Shown: piece by piece, positions 6,671 through 13,043 of the stretch
How the letters are laid out: the number at the start of each line of letters is the position of its first letter
Numbering within the stretch: position 1 is the stretch's first letter
Assembly: GCA_964348185.1 (NCBI GenBank)
Contig: CAYGBW010000017.1
Span: 1 to 16,013 of the forward strand
Direction of reading: 5' to 3'
DNA length: 16,013 nt
DNA from: CAYGBW01 sp964348185
GTDB lineage: Bacteria; Desulfobacterota; BSN033; WVXP01
Program-made: the position numbers and the translations under genes
The notes under the pieces: model-generated
The model's database searches: none
Seen by the model: only the letters and a program-made list of their open reading frames with translations
What the model was told of the DNA's origin: nothing

Positions 6671-7840
6671 GTGAAGGATTTCGACTTCTTCTTGCCAACA
6701 AAAATCGTTTTCGGTTCAGGGAAGCTATCGAAAATAGGAGATTACGTCAAGCCTCTTGGCAAAAAAGCGGCACTCATATCCGATAAACCCCTGGCCGAGC
6801 TCGGCGTGGTTGCTCGAGTCAAAGAATACCTAAAGGGAAATAAGATTGAAGCCGTTGAATTCACAGGGGTTAGAGCCAATCCGATTTCCACAATGATCAA
6901 TGAGGTGGCCCGCTCCTTGAAGGGAGAACGCATAGATTTTGTTGTCGGTGTGGGTGGGGGGAGTCCTATCGATTTTGCCAAGGGACTTGGCGTAGCGATA
7001 GTCCACGGGGATGATATCTGGAATTATGTCACCGTAGGAGGGAAGATTGGCTTGCCGGTGACATCAGAAACATTGCCCATCGTGGCAGTTGCAACCACCT
7101 CGGGCACTGGATCAGAAGTTACTCCATTTTCAATTTTAACGAATCCAACGACTTCAGAGAAGTGCGCCATAATCAGTGAACATGTTTTTCCTAGAATCGC
7201 CCTAATCGATCCGAGGCTTACGCTCACGGTACCACGCAGGCTTACGGCATCTACAGCGATTGACGCCCTGTCCCATGCTATCGAGTCCTATATAAACAAA
7301 GACGCTCAGAGCTTTACAGAGATGACTGCCATTGAAGCCATGAAGTTGATTTCAACAAACCTTCTAACTGCTGTGATTGATGGGAATAACCTCGAGGCAA
7401 GGAGCAAAATGGCATGGGCTGCAACATTGGGTGGCATCGCCATAAGCAATGGGAACGTAACTCTGGCCCACGCGATCGGACATCCGATGAGTGGGCGTTT
7501 TGACATCCCTCACGGTGAGGCCATAGCTTTGGGACTGCCAGCCGTAATGAGGCACAGTTGGATGTGGGACAGGGAGAAATTCGCAATGATCGCCAATGCA
7601 ATGGGAGCAGATGATCGTCGATTGAGTCTAGAAGCAAGGGCAAAAAGAAGTGTTGAGGCAGTGGAAAAACTGCTGGTTGAGATCGATCTGAAACTGAGAC
7701 TGCGCGACTATAGCGTTGACGATTCAGACCTCGACGGCCTGGCCAAGGACGCGACGGGATATATGGTTGGCTGTCTCGAGGCTCATCCCCGTGCATTCGG
7801 ATTAGAGGAAGTGAGGGAGATCTATCGAGAAATACTCTGA
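6671..7840 (+). CDS. iron-containing alcohol dehydrogenase (group III)
   Basis: A 389-residue NAD(P)-dependent alcohol dehydrogenase of the iron-activated family, cytoplasmic, interconverting an alcohol and its aldehyde or ketone. The N-terminal nucleotide-binding part has VVGVGGGSPIDFAKGLG (91-107) and TTSGTGSEVTPFS (142-154). The C-terminal metal domain has the four ligands at family positions: D198 and H202 (AIDALSHAIESY), H267 (LAHAIGHPMSG) and H281 (DIPHGEAIALGLP). The start is GTG 6671, chosen because AAGGAG ends 8 bases upstream. Substrate is not predictable; relatives include 1,3-propanediol, butanol and lactaldehyde dehydrogenases. It stands alone on the plus strand, divergent from the PLP enzyme and convergent with the DUF2845 gene. 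Confidence 0.93.
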   Translation: MKDFDFFLPTKIVFGSGKLSKIGDYVKPLGKKAALISDKPLAELGVVARVKEYLKGNKIEAVEFTGVRANPISTMINEVARSLKGERIDFVVGVGGGSPIDFAKGLGVAIVHGDDIWNYVTVGGKIGLPVTSETLPIVAVATTSGTGSEVTPFSILTNPTTSEKCAIISEHVFPRIALIDPRLTLTVPRRLTASTAIDALSHAIESYINKDAQSFTEMTAIEAMKLISTNLLTAVIDGNNLEARSKMAWAATLGGIAISNGNVTLAHAIGHPMSGRFDIPHGEAIALGLPAVMRHSWMWDREKFAMIANAMGADDRRLSLEARAKRSVEAVEKLLVEIDLKLRLRDYSVDDSDLDGLAKDATGYMVGCLEAHPRAFGLEEVREIYREIL

Positions 7841-7907
7841 GAATACCCTAAGGCCTTCGGCCCCAAACAAATCCGAAAGAGATCCGAATGACCCGAATCC
7901 GAAATCT

Positions 7908-7928
7908 GAGGCAGCCCCCTTCTGCCTC
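7908..7928. terminator. hairpin between convergent genes, possible bidirectional terminator
   Basis: Perfect 7-bp arms GAGGCAG (7908-7914) and CTGCCTC (7922-7928) with a 7-base loop, lying 3 bases from the DUF2845 stop and 67 bases from the dehydrogenase stop. There is no long T run on either side, so terminator function is inferred from position. A smaller GGCC-TTC-GGCC hairpin lies just after the dehydrogenase. Confidence 0.45.
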
Positions 7929-7930
7929 TC

Positions 7931-8293
7931 TCATGGATTGTACCCATAATCTCCGTCTTCGATTCTCTTGAGCTCCGAGCCCTCAAAAGTCAGAATCCTC
8001 ATGAGCCTGTTGCTCCCAAAGTTGTAAGTCCAGGTCTCGATCGTCCGGGTACGGCTTATTCTCACCCTTGCCCCCTGCCGGTGGCCAGGTCCGTTGACAT
8101 CTCTTTTGAGTCTTCGCGACACCGCCGTTTCAACCACTTCCTCGTCGATCGTGACGGGTTCTCCGCACTTCGCCAGGACCTCTGCTTTCGTGTCACCCGT
8201 GCTAACCACACGGTTTCCACATCGAAATCCCCCGGCAAGCGTGGGAATTGGCATGAGCAATATCGCCGTTATGAGAGCAATCGTTCCGATCAT
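7931..8293 (-). CDS. DUF2845 family exported protein
   Basis: A 120-residue small exported protein of unknown function. The first about 20 residues (MIGTIALITAILLMPIPTLA) form a signal peptide with probable cleavage near TLA-GG. The mature part begins FRCGNRVVSTGDTKAEVLAKCGEP, the DUF2845 signature with two cysteines that could form a disulfide, and ends ETWTYNFGSNRLMRILTFEGSELKRIEDGDYGYNP. Between them is a basic, Arg-rich loop longer than the rest of the domain suggests. ATG 8293 has GGAGG at good spacing; a longer reading from 8359 would bury the signal peptide behind 22 polar residues and is less likely. It converges with the dehydrogenase. Function unknown; the fold resembles SmpA/OmlA-like small envelope proteins only loosely. 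Confidence 0.88.
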   Translation of the reverse strand: MIGTIALITAILLMPIPTLAGGFRCGNRVVSTGDTKAEVLAKCGEPVTIDEEVVETAVSRRLKRDVNGPGHRQGARVRISRTRTIETWTYNFGSNRLMRILTFEGSELKRIEDGDYGYNP

Positions 8294-8775
8294 GGATTCT
8301 CCTCCTTTCCTATTCCGTAAACTCTGAGTGCTTTCAGTCGCAACCCGGAGACGTAACATATCGTTCAGATAACCGGCATCCTGCTGCCTTGCAATATGTC
8401 CCTGCTTCTGTAACCTCCTGGATCTATTTACCTTCCTATTAAGATTTTCTCAAAAAAACCATCCGAAAACAAGGAAGCGCCTCCAAGAGAGAGACCTTTC
8501 GCCCCACGGTGAGAGTAGCACGGGGCAGATTCGCGCTGCCGCCGCCTTTCTTGACTTGCCCATCTGATCTGTTAGAATCAAATGAGTGGACAACGCCGGA
8601 CCGTCGGTGAGAATGGAGGGGAAAGTCAAGGGCCGGGAGAATTCCTGTTCCCGACGATCGCAAAGGGGAGTCTCCGTTAGGAGAAAATAGTCAAGGCCCA
8701 AGCCCCTTTCCAGTGCGTCTCTGACAAATCGTCTGCCCCTCTTCTCCCGTTTTCAAAGCCCCAAGGGGTGATCCC
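8294..8775. other. divergent intergenic region between DUF2845 and the cyclase gene
   Basis: 482 bp without a recognised gene. The plus-strand promoter of the cyclase gene lies at 8551-8578. On the minus strand the DUF2845 frame stays open for about 50 further codons and AGGAGG occurs upstream, but no good start follows it. I see no structured RNA here. Confidence 0.5.
8551..8578 (+). promoter_or_regulatory. sigma-70 promoter for the cyclase-domain gene
   Basis: TTGACT (8551-8556), a 16-base spacer, then TAGAAT (8573-8578), each 5 of 6 to consensus. It gives a leader of about 190 bases before ATG 8776. The 12-mer GTTAGAATCAAA covering its -10 box recurs exactly at 12979-12990. Confidence 0.6.
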
Positions 8776-10671
8776 ATGACCGCGCAAGGCGTCAAACGCA
8801 GGCTCAGTGCCATCCTCAGTACGGATGTCGAGGGGTACAGCCGCCTCATGGGTGAGGATGAGGAAGCGACCGTTCGCACCCTAACCACCTACCGGGAGTT
8901 GATGACTACACTTATCCAACAACATCGGGGCCGGGTAGTGGATTCCCCGGGAGATAATCTACTGGCTGAGTTCGGGAGTGTCGTGGACGCGGTGCAGTGC
9001 GCAGTTGAGATCCAACAGGAACTCACAAGCCGGAACGCTGCCTTGCCTGAAAATCGCAGAATGGAGTTTCGTATCGGCATCAACCTGGGGGATGTGATTG
9101 TGGAAGGGGAACGGATCTACGGCGATGGAGTCAATATTGCGGCCCGAGTCGAGGGACTGGCCCAGGGCGGAGGCATCTGCATCTCTGAAACCGTCTACGA
9201 CCACATCGAGAACAAGCTGGCTTTGACGTTCGAGTATCTGGGAGAACGAGCCGTCAAGAATATCAAGAAGCCGGTGCGGGTGTATCGGGTGGGGGCGGAG
9301 CCTGGGGTGACTGCACCTGGGCAGAGGATAGAGAAGAAAGCTCGCCCGAGACATTGGCAGAATGTGGCTCTGGGCGTGGTGGCCCTCCTGATCACCGGAG
9401 CCGGGGCCGCAGCGATCTGGAATTTCTATCTGCGCCCTGCCTCTCGACCCGCCGTGGTTCCCTCCGAGAAGACCCCGAGGGTTGAATTGCCCGACAAGCC
9501 CTCAATTGCCGTGTTGCCCTTTACCAATATGAGCGGGGATCCGGAGCAGGAGTATTTCAGCGATGGGATGACCGAAGATCTCATCACTGACCTCTCCAAG
9601 ATCTCCGGGCTGTTCGTCATTGCGCGCAACTCTGTCTTTACATACAAGGGCAGGGCGGTGAAGGTAGAGGAGGTGGCAAGGGAACTCGGGGTGCGTTATG
9701 TCTTGGAGGGAAGCGTCCGAAAAGCGAATGGCAGGGTTCGGATCACGGCGCAGCTGGTCGATGCAACAACGCAAGGCCACCTTTGGGCCGAACGATATGA
9801 CCGGGACCTGAAAGACATTTTCGCCCTCCAGGACGAAGTGACGCAGAAAATCGTGGCGGCTCTGGCGGTAGAGCTTACCCAGGATGAGCAAAGGCACCTG
9901 GTGCACAAAGAAACCGACAACCTGGACGCTTATGAGCACTACCTGCGCGGATTGGCCTATGCAAATCGGGTCACCAAAGGGGCGAATGTTCAGGCACGGC
10001 AGATGATCGAGAGCGCCATTGGCCTGGATCCGGGGTTTGCGGCGGGATATGTGCTTTTGGGTCACACCTACTTCACCGAGTGGACCATGGGGTGGAGCCA
10101 GGATCCCCAGTCTCTCGTGCGGGCCTTTGAACTGGCAAAAAGGGCCATAGCCCTGGATGACTCACTGCCTTCAGGTCACCACCTGTTGGGCCATGTCTAC
10201 CTGTGGAAGAAGCAGCATGAGCAAGCTATTGCCGAGCAAGAGAGGGTCATCGCTCTCGATCCCAATGGTGCTGATGGGCTTGCGGGGTTAGGCGATATTC
10301 TGTCGTGGTCTGGGAGGCCGGATGAAGCCATTGGATTAATCAAAAGGGCGATGCGGCTTAACCCCGTGTACCCCTTCTGGTATTTATGGTCCTTGGGCCA
10401 TGCCTATTTCTTGACGGGACAGCATGAGGAGGCGGTTGAAACATTTCAGAAAGCTCTCAGCCACAACCCAGATTTTCTGCCTGCCCACGCTTATTTGGCC
10501 GCCAGCTACTATGAGCAAGGGCGGCAAGAGGAGGCTCGGGCTTCAGCGGCAGAACTCGAGAGGCTAAGTCCGGAGACCTCTCTGGAAGCCTGGAGAAAAA
10601 GGCTCCCCTATAAGGATCATGCGGTGTTGGAGCGCCTATTCGACAGCCTGCGGATGTTGGGGCTGAAGTGA
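8776..10671 (+). CDS. class III adenylate/guanylate cyclase domain - TolB-like - TPR protein
   Basis: A 631-residue signalling protein. Residues 6-172 are a class III nucleotide cyclase domain. Metal-binding aspartates D17 (STDVEGYSRLMG) and D60 (DSPGDNLLAEF) and transition-state residues N120 and R124 (GVNIAARVE) are present. The two purine-selecting positions, Lys and Asp in adenylate cyclases, are D56 and R113 here. A transmembrane helix follows at about 196-218 (VALGVVALLITGAGAAAIW). Residues 240-365 are a TolB-like domain (KPSIAVLPFTNMSGDPEQEYFSDG...), and 385-600 hold TPR repeats (AIALDD..., VIALDPNGADGLAGLGDIL, ALSHNPDFLPAHAYLAASYYEQG). The cyclase should face the cytoplasm and the rest the periplasm. 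ATG 8776 has AGGGGTGA upstream. This architecture is widespread in proteobacteria; the product nucleotide is uncertain. Confidence 0.93.
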   Translation: MTAQGVKRRLSAILSTDVEGYSRLMGEDEEATVRTLTTYRELMTTLIQQHRGRVVDSPGDNLLAEFGSVVDAVQCAVEIQQELTSRNAALPENRRMEFRIGINLGDVIVEGERIYGDGVNIAARVEGLAQGGGICISETVYDHIENKLALTFEYLGERAVKNIKKPVRVYRVGAEPGVTAPGQRIEKKARPRHWQNVALGVVALLITGAGAAAIWNFYLRPASRPAVVPSEKTPRVELPDKPSIAVLPFTNMSGDPEQEYFSDGMTEDLITDLSKISGLFVIARNSVFTYKGRAVKVEEVARELGVRYVLEGSVRKANGRVRITAQLVDATTQGHLWAERYDRDLKDIFALQDEVTQKIVAALAVELTQDEQRHLVHKETDNLDAYEHYLRGLAYANRVTKGANVQARQMIESAIGLDPGFAAGYVLLGHTYFTEWTMGWSQDPQSLVRAFELAKRAIALDDSLPSGHHLLGHVYLWKKQHEQAIAEQERVIALDPNGADGLAGLGDILSWSGRPDEAIGLIKRAMRLNPVYPFWYLWSLGHAYFLTGQHEEAVETFQKALSHNPDFLPAHAYLAASYYEQGRQEEARASAAELERLSPETSLEAWRKRLPYKDHAVLERLFDSLRMLGLK

Positions 10672-10762
10672 TAACTTGCCGTCAACAACCTATGGCAAAT
10701 CGATCGCTGTACGGCACTCCCAAGATCTCGGCTCCCTCGGGAACAAGGGTACCATTAAACCA

Positions 10763-10816
10763 CTACCTGCTAAAGCAGGTAGATTCCTAGCGTGACTAAT
10801 CTGCCCTAGGCGGATT
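10763..10816. mobile_element. paired hairpins resembling an IS200/IS605-type end (remnant or non-autonomous)
   Basis: Two adjacent hairpins: CTACCTGC-TAAA-GCAGGTAG (10763-10782, 8 bp perfect) and AATCTGCC-CTA-GGCGGATT (10798-10816, 8 bp with one T-G wobble). Subterminal hairpins of this shape mark ends recognised by Y1 (TnpA) transposases. No tnpA or tnpB gene is in the window, so this would be a solo end or a palindrome-associated element. The mobile label is an inference from shape. Confidence 0.4.
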
Positions 10817-10824
10817 GAACCGCA

Positions 10825-10901
10825 GAATATCGAACAAGCAATAATGAATGTCGAAGGAGAAAAATCATCATTCGAAATTCCTTGGTCGTTATTCGACATT
10901 C
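10825..10901. repeat. 77-bp imperfect palindrome (REP/MITE-like)
   Basis: It begins GAATATCGAACAAG and ends in CTTGGTCGTTATTCGACATTC-type sequence, so its two ends are imperfect reverse complements (GAATRTCGAAYAA... against its complement) around a purine-rich centre (GAAGGAGAAAAATC). I recognise this as the kind of AT-rich palindrome scattered between genes in some deltaproteobacterial genomes, but cannot verify copy number here. Confidence 0.5.
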
Positions 10902-10925
10902 AAAATGGAAGACAGGCTAAAGCTG

Positions 10926-10941
10926 TTCGTCTAGAGACGAA
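10926..10941 (+). terminator. short hairpin, possible weak terminator of the cyclase transcript
   Basis: TTCGTC-TAGA-GACGAA, 6 bp perfect with a 4-base loop, followed by GGTTTTAAAT. The T run is short and the stem is 255 bases after the cyclase stop, so this is tentative. Confidence 0.25.
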
Positions 10942-11130
10942 GGTTTTAAATCTGGCGAATGCAAAAATAAAGAGGCGCCAAGGACTCCCTCGGGAAGAAA
11001 AGGAATGAAGATTACCTTTCAATGCTTCTAACGGTTATTACAAAAGGCACACTCCCAACCGAAGTCCCCCCCATCACCCTACAGAAGAATGAACAGGCTG
11101 CGATCTGACACCACCGACATCGTGCACGGA

Positions 11131-11187
11131 CGGTTGAATTGGATTCAACCGGTCGCAAAAGAGACCAGATCGTCCAAAAGGGACGAT
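11131..11187. repeat. cluster of three hairpins upstream of the sulfurtransferase promoter
   Basis: CGGTTGAAT-TGG-ATTCAACCG (11131-11151), an overlapping GGTC...GACC (starting 11150), and ATCGTCC-AAAAG-GGACGAT (11169-11187). The density of dyads suggests either regulator sites or a structured transcript. I recognise no known RNA family. Confidence 0.5.
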
Positions 11188-11246
11188 TTGAGGAGAGGTA
11201 CCGGCGGGCCTTTTATCGGCGGGTCCAGAAAAATCTAGGAAGTGGG

Positions 11247-11276
11247 TTGACCGTAGATACCACAGCGTGGTATATA
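11247..11276 (+). promoter_or_regulatory. probable promoter with an operator-like dyad in the spacer
   Basis: TTGACC (11247-11252), an 18-base spacer, then TATATA (11271-11276). The dyad ATACCAC-AGC-GTGGTAT (11257-11273) fills the spacer and enters the -10 box, a position where a bound regulator would block or remodel the promoter. It would serve the sulfurtransferase, with a leader of about 175 bases. Confidence 0.45.
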
Positions 11277-11458
11277 CCGGACAGTGCGACGCTTAAGATT
11301 CTAAGCCTGCGTCTGACTTCTGGTGGCCTCTTTCTCTGCGGGGCCGAGAGAGCTCACGGGGTCTGAACTGCTGATGTCAAACGCGGTCAGAGCTGTCAGA
11401 CCGGGGAGAGGAGAAATTCGAAAACCAGAAACTTCAAAAAACGGTATGAGGGGCAAAA

Positions 11459-12406
11459 ATGAGGCTGAGTTCAGCGAATAAAAGATGTTTCCGATCAAAA
11501 TTCCTAACCCTATTTCTTGTCAATCTGGTTCTCATTGCTCCTCCTGCAATAATAGGATCTGCTGAGAAAACAGAGACGTCCAGTATTCCCCTTCTTGTGG
11601 AAACGAGATGGCTGGCGGAAAACAGCAGCTCTCCCAAGCTCCGCCTCATAGACTACGGAAGGACGGCTCAAGCTTATCAAGCCGGTCATATCCCGGGTGC
11701 CGTGTTTGTCGATCGAAAAACGGTTTCAGATAAAGTTGACGGTATTCCGGGCATGTTGCCTGCTGTAGAGAGCGTTGTAGAAACACTTGAGAAAGCAGGG
11801 ATAGGCAGCGACAATACCGTTGTGATCTATGACAGTGCCGGCGGATTATGGGCGTCTCGCCTCTTTTGGGCTTTGGAATACTTAGGACACAGAGATGTCC
11901 ATCTTCTGAACGGAGGATGGACCCAATGGGTCCGGGAGAGGCGTGAAGTCCAGAGGGAAGCATCTGTAGTCCCACGGGGGAGTTTGACAGTTGAGCTTCA
12001 GCCTGGATCCCTTGCGACCAAAGCGTGGATTCTTGAGAATTTAAGAAATCCCGGTGGACGAGTCGTTGATGCACGATCTCCAAAGGAATACACGGGCGAA
12101 GATGCCCAGGCACGACGAGGGGGTCACATTCCAAGAGCAATCAATGTCAACTGGGTTTCTAACTTAGCAAATGATGATTCAAAGACCTTCCTGCCCAAAG
12201 ACGAACTGGCTGAAATGTATGATTCTCTTGAGGTATCGAAGGATAAGGTCGTCATTACGCACTGCCAGACCGGGGTACGGGGAGCGCATACCTATTTCGT
12301 TCTGAGGCTCCTAGGGTATCCTGATGTGCGGCTCTATGATGGATCCTGGGCTGAGTGGGGGAACGCTCAGGACACCCCGATAGTTCAAGGGAAATCCTTG
12401 AATTAA
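11459..12406 (+). CDS. exported tandem-rhodanese sulfurtransferase
   Basis: A 315-residue thiosulfate / 3-mercaptopyruvate sulfurtransferase-type protein. The N-terminus is a signal peptide (basic start, hydrophobic 16-33, cleavage probably near IGSA-EK), so it should act in the periplasm. Domain 1 (about 44-160) has AYQAGHIPGAVFVD and NGGWTQWVRERR but D125 where a catalytic cysteine would be, as usual for the inactive first domain. Domain 2 (about 185-308) has VVDARSPKEYTGED, GGHIPRAINVNW and the active loop with C269 (THCQTGVRGAHTYF). The loop CQTGVR differs from CGSGVT of mercaptopyruvate and CRKGVT of thiosulfate sulfurtransferases, so the donor is open. ATG 11459 has GAGGGG about 6 bases upstream. 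It stands alone between long spacers behind its own probable promoter. Confidence 0.92.
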   Translation: MRLSSANKRCFRSKFLTLFLVNLVLIAPPAIIGSAEKTETSSIPLLVETRWLAENSSSPKLRLIDYGRTAQAYQAGHIPGAVFVDRKTVSDKVDGIPGMLPAVESVVETLEKAGIGSDNTVVIYDSAGGLWASRLFWALEYLGHRDVHLLNGGWTQWVRERREVQREASVVPRGSLTVELQPGSLATKAWILENLRNPGGRVVDARSPKEYTGEDAQARRGGHIPRAINVNWVSNLANDDSKTFLPKDELAEMYDSLEVSKDKVVITHCQTGVRGAHTYFVLRLLGYPDVRLYDGSWAEWGNAQDTPIVQGKSLN

Positions 12407-12609
12407 TGCCACGGAATGCCCGGACAGAATGATTCTGCCCCTTGTATCATAGACCTATTGTGTTGAGTCAGCAATGAACGTCAGGGGAACGCGTTGTGAA
12501 GGGCACCAATCCCTGGCACCCATAGGGTCATTCATCTGAGGGGCAGCAGCTTTGTTTATCCGGATAAAGACCGACTTCCTTTCGTCTTACCCACCGTCTT
12601 GATCGGCTG

Positions 12610-12624
12610 ATCCTTGGCAAGGAT
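12610..12624. promoter_or_regulatory. 15-bp operator-like dyad
   Basis: ATCCTTG (12610-12616), one central base, CAAGGAT (12618-12624), a perfect palindrome of the size of a dimeric regulator site. It is 200 bases after the sulfurtransferase and 420 bases before the FHA gene, with no clear promoter around it. Confidence 0.3.
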
Positions 12625-12812
12625 TCACCCCTCCATCAACACCTTACCTAGACCGGGATGAACCGCGTTTTCATCGCGCAGTCCGGGTTTCTTTACCCTC
12701 GAACGACTCAGGAAGGGGTGAAGAAATAGCAAAATATGTCGATGAAGGAAAAGGGGGGTGTCTTTAGTCTGTGAAAGGAAAGCAAACCATCCACGCCCAG
12801 AGGGTCTGACCT

Positions 12813-12838
12813 CGATCCATCCCCAGCGGGGAGGATCG
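12813..12838. repeat. stable bulged hairpin
   Basis: CGATCC pairs with GGATCG and, after a one-base bulge, TCCCC pairs with GGGGA around the loop AGC. No T run follows on either strand, so it is not a simple terminator. Confidence 0.55.
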
Positions 12839-13043
12839 ATGACGTATGGGAGGGTTGGGGTATGGGGGGGTTGGAAAAATCTGAAACCCCGAGGGTTTCT
12901 AGATTTCATCAATCCATGACATTCCTTCCCGACAACCCCCCCGCCCTCTGAGCACGACCACAAGATGTGGTTTGATACGTTAGAATCAAAGGTTTTCGGG
13001 TTCATAACGGATCTTTTTGGAAAGCATAAGGGGACCAAGAAAA

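Larger units (their letters stand above)
10672..11458. other. long intergenic region rich in hairpins and palindromes
   Basis: 787 bp without a recognised gene. From left to right it has paired IS200/IS605-end-like hairpins (10763-10816), a 77-bp imperfect palindrome (10825-10901), a TTCGTC-TAGA-GACGAA hairpin (10926-10941), dyads at 11131-11187, and a promoter containing a dyad (11247-11276). A 180-base leader with a nested stem follows, up to the sulfurtransferase. The 12-mer CTCCCTCGGGAA occurs at 10732-10743 and again at 10985-10996, bracketing the first three elements. Confidence 0.6.
12407..13043. other. long intergenic region with several dyads
   Basis: 637 bp with no gene I can support. 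It contains CAGAAT-G-ATTCTG (12425-12437) after the sulfurtransferase, ATCCTTG-G-CAAGGAT (12610-12624), a strong bulged hairpin at 12813-12838, GAAACCC-CGA-GGGTTTC (12883-12899), and TTTGAT...ATCAAA (12971-12990) just before the FHA gene. A minus-strand open frame spans much of it but has a biased, proline-rich composition and no ribosome site. Confidence 0.55.

Noticed and set aside
10690..10899. Minus-strand open frame of 69 codons after the cyclase gene
   Set aside because: It is the translation of the 77-bp palindrome and the twin hairpins, with no ribosome site.
12625..13038. Minus-strand open frame of 137 codons between the sulfurtransferase and FHA genes
   Set aside because: Biased composition from G/C runs, no ribosome site, no recognisable domain, and it contains several palindromes typical of non-coding DNA.
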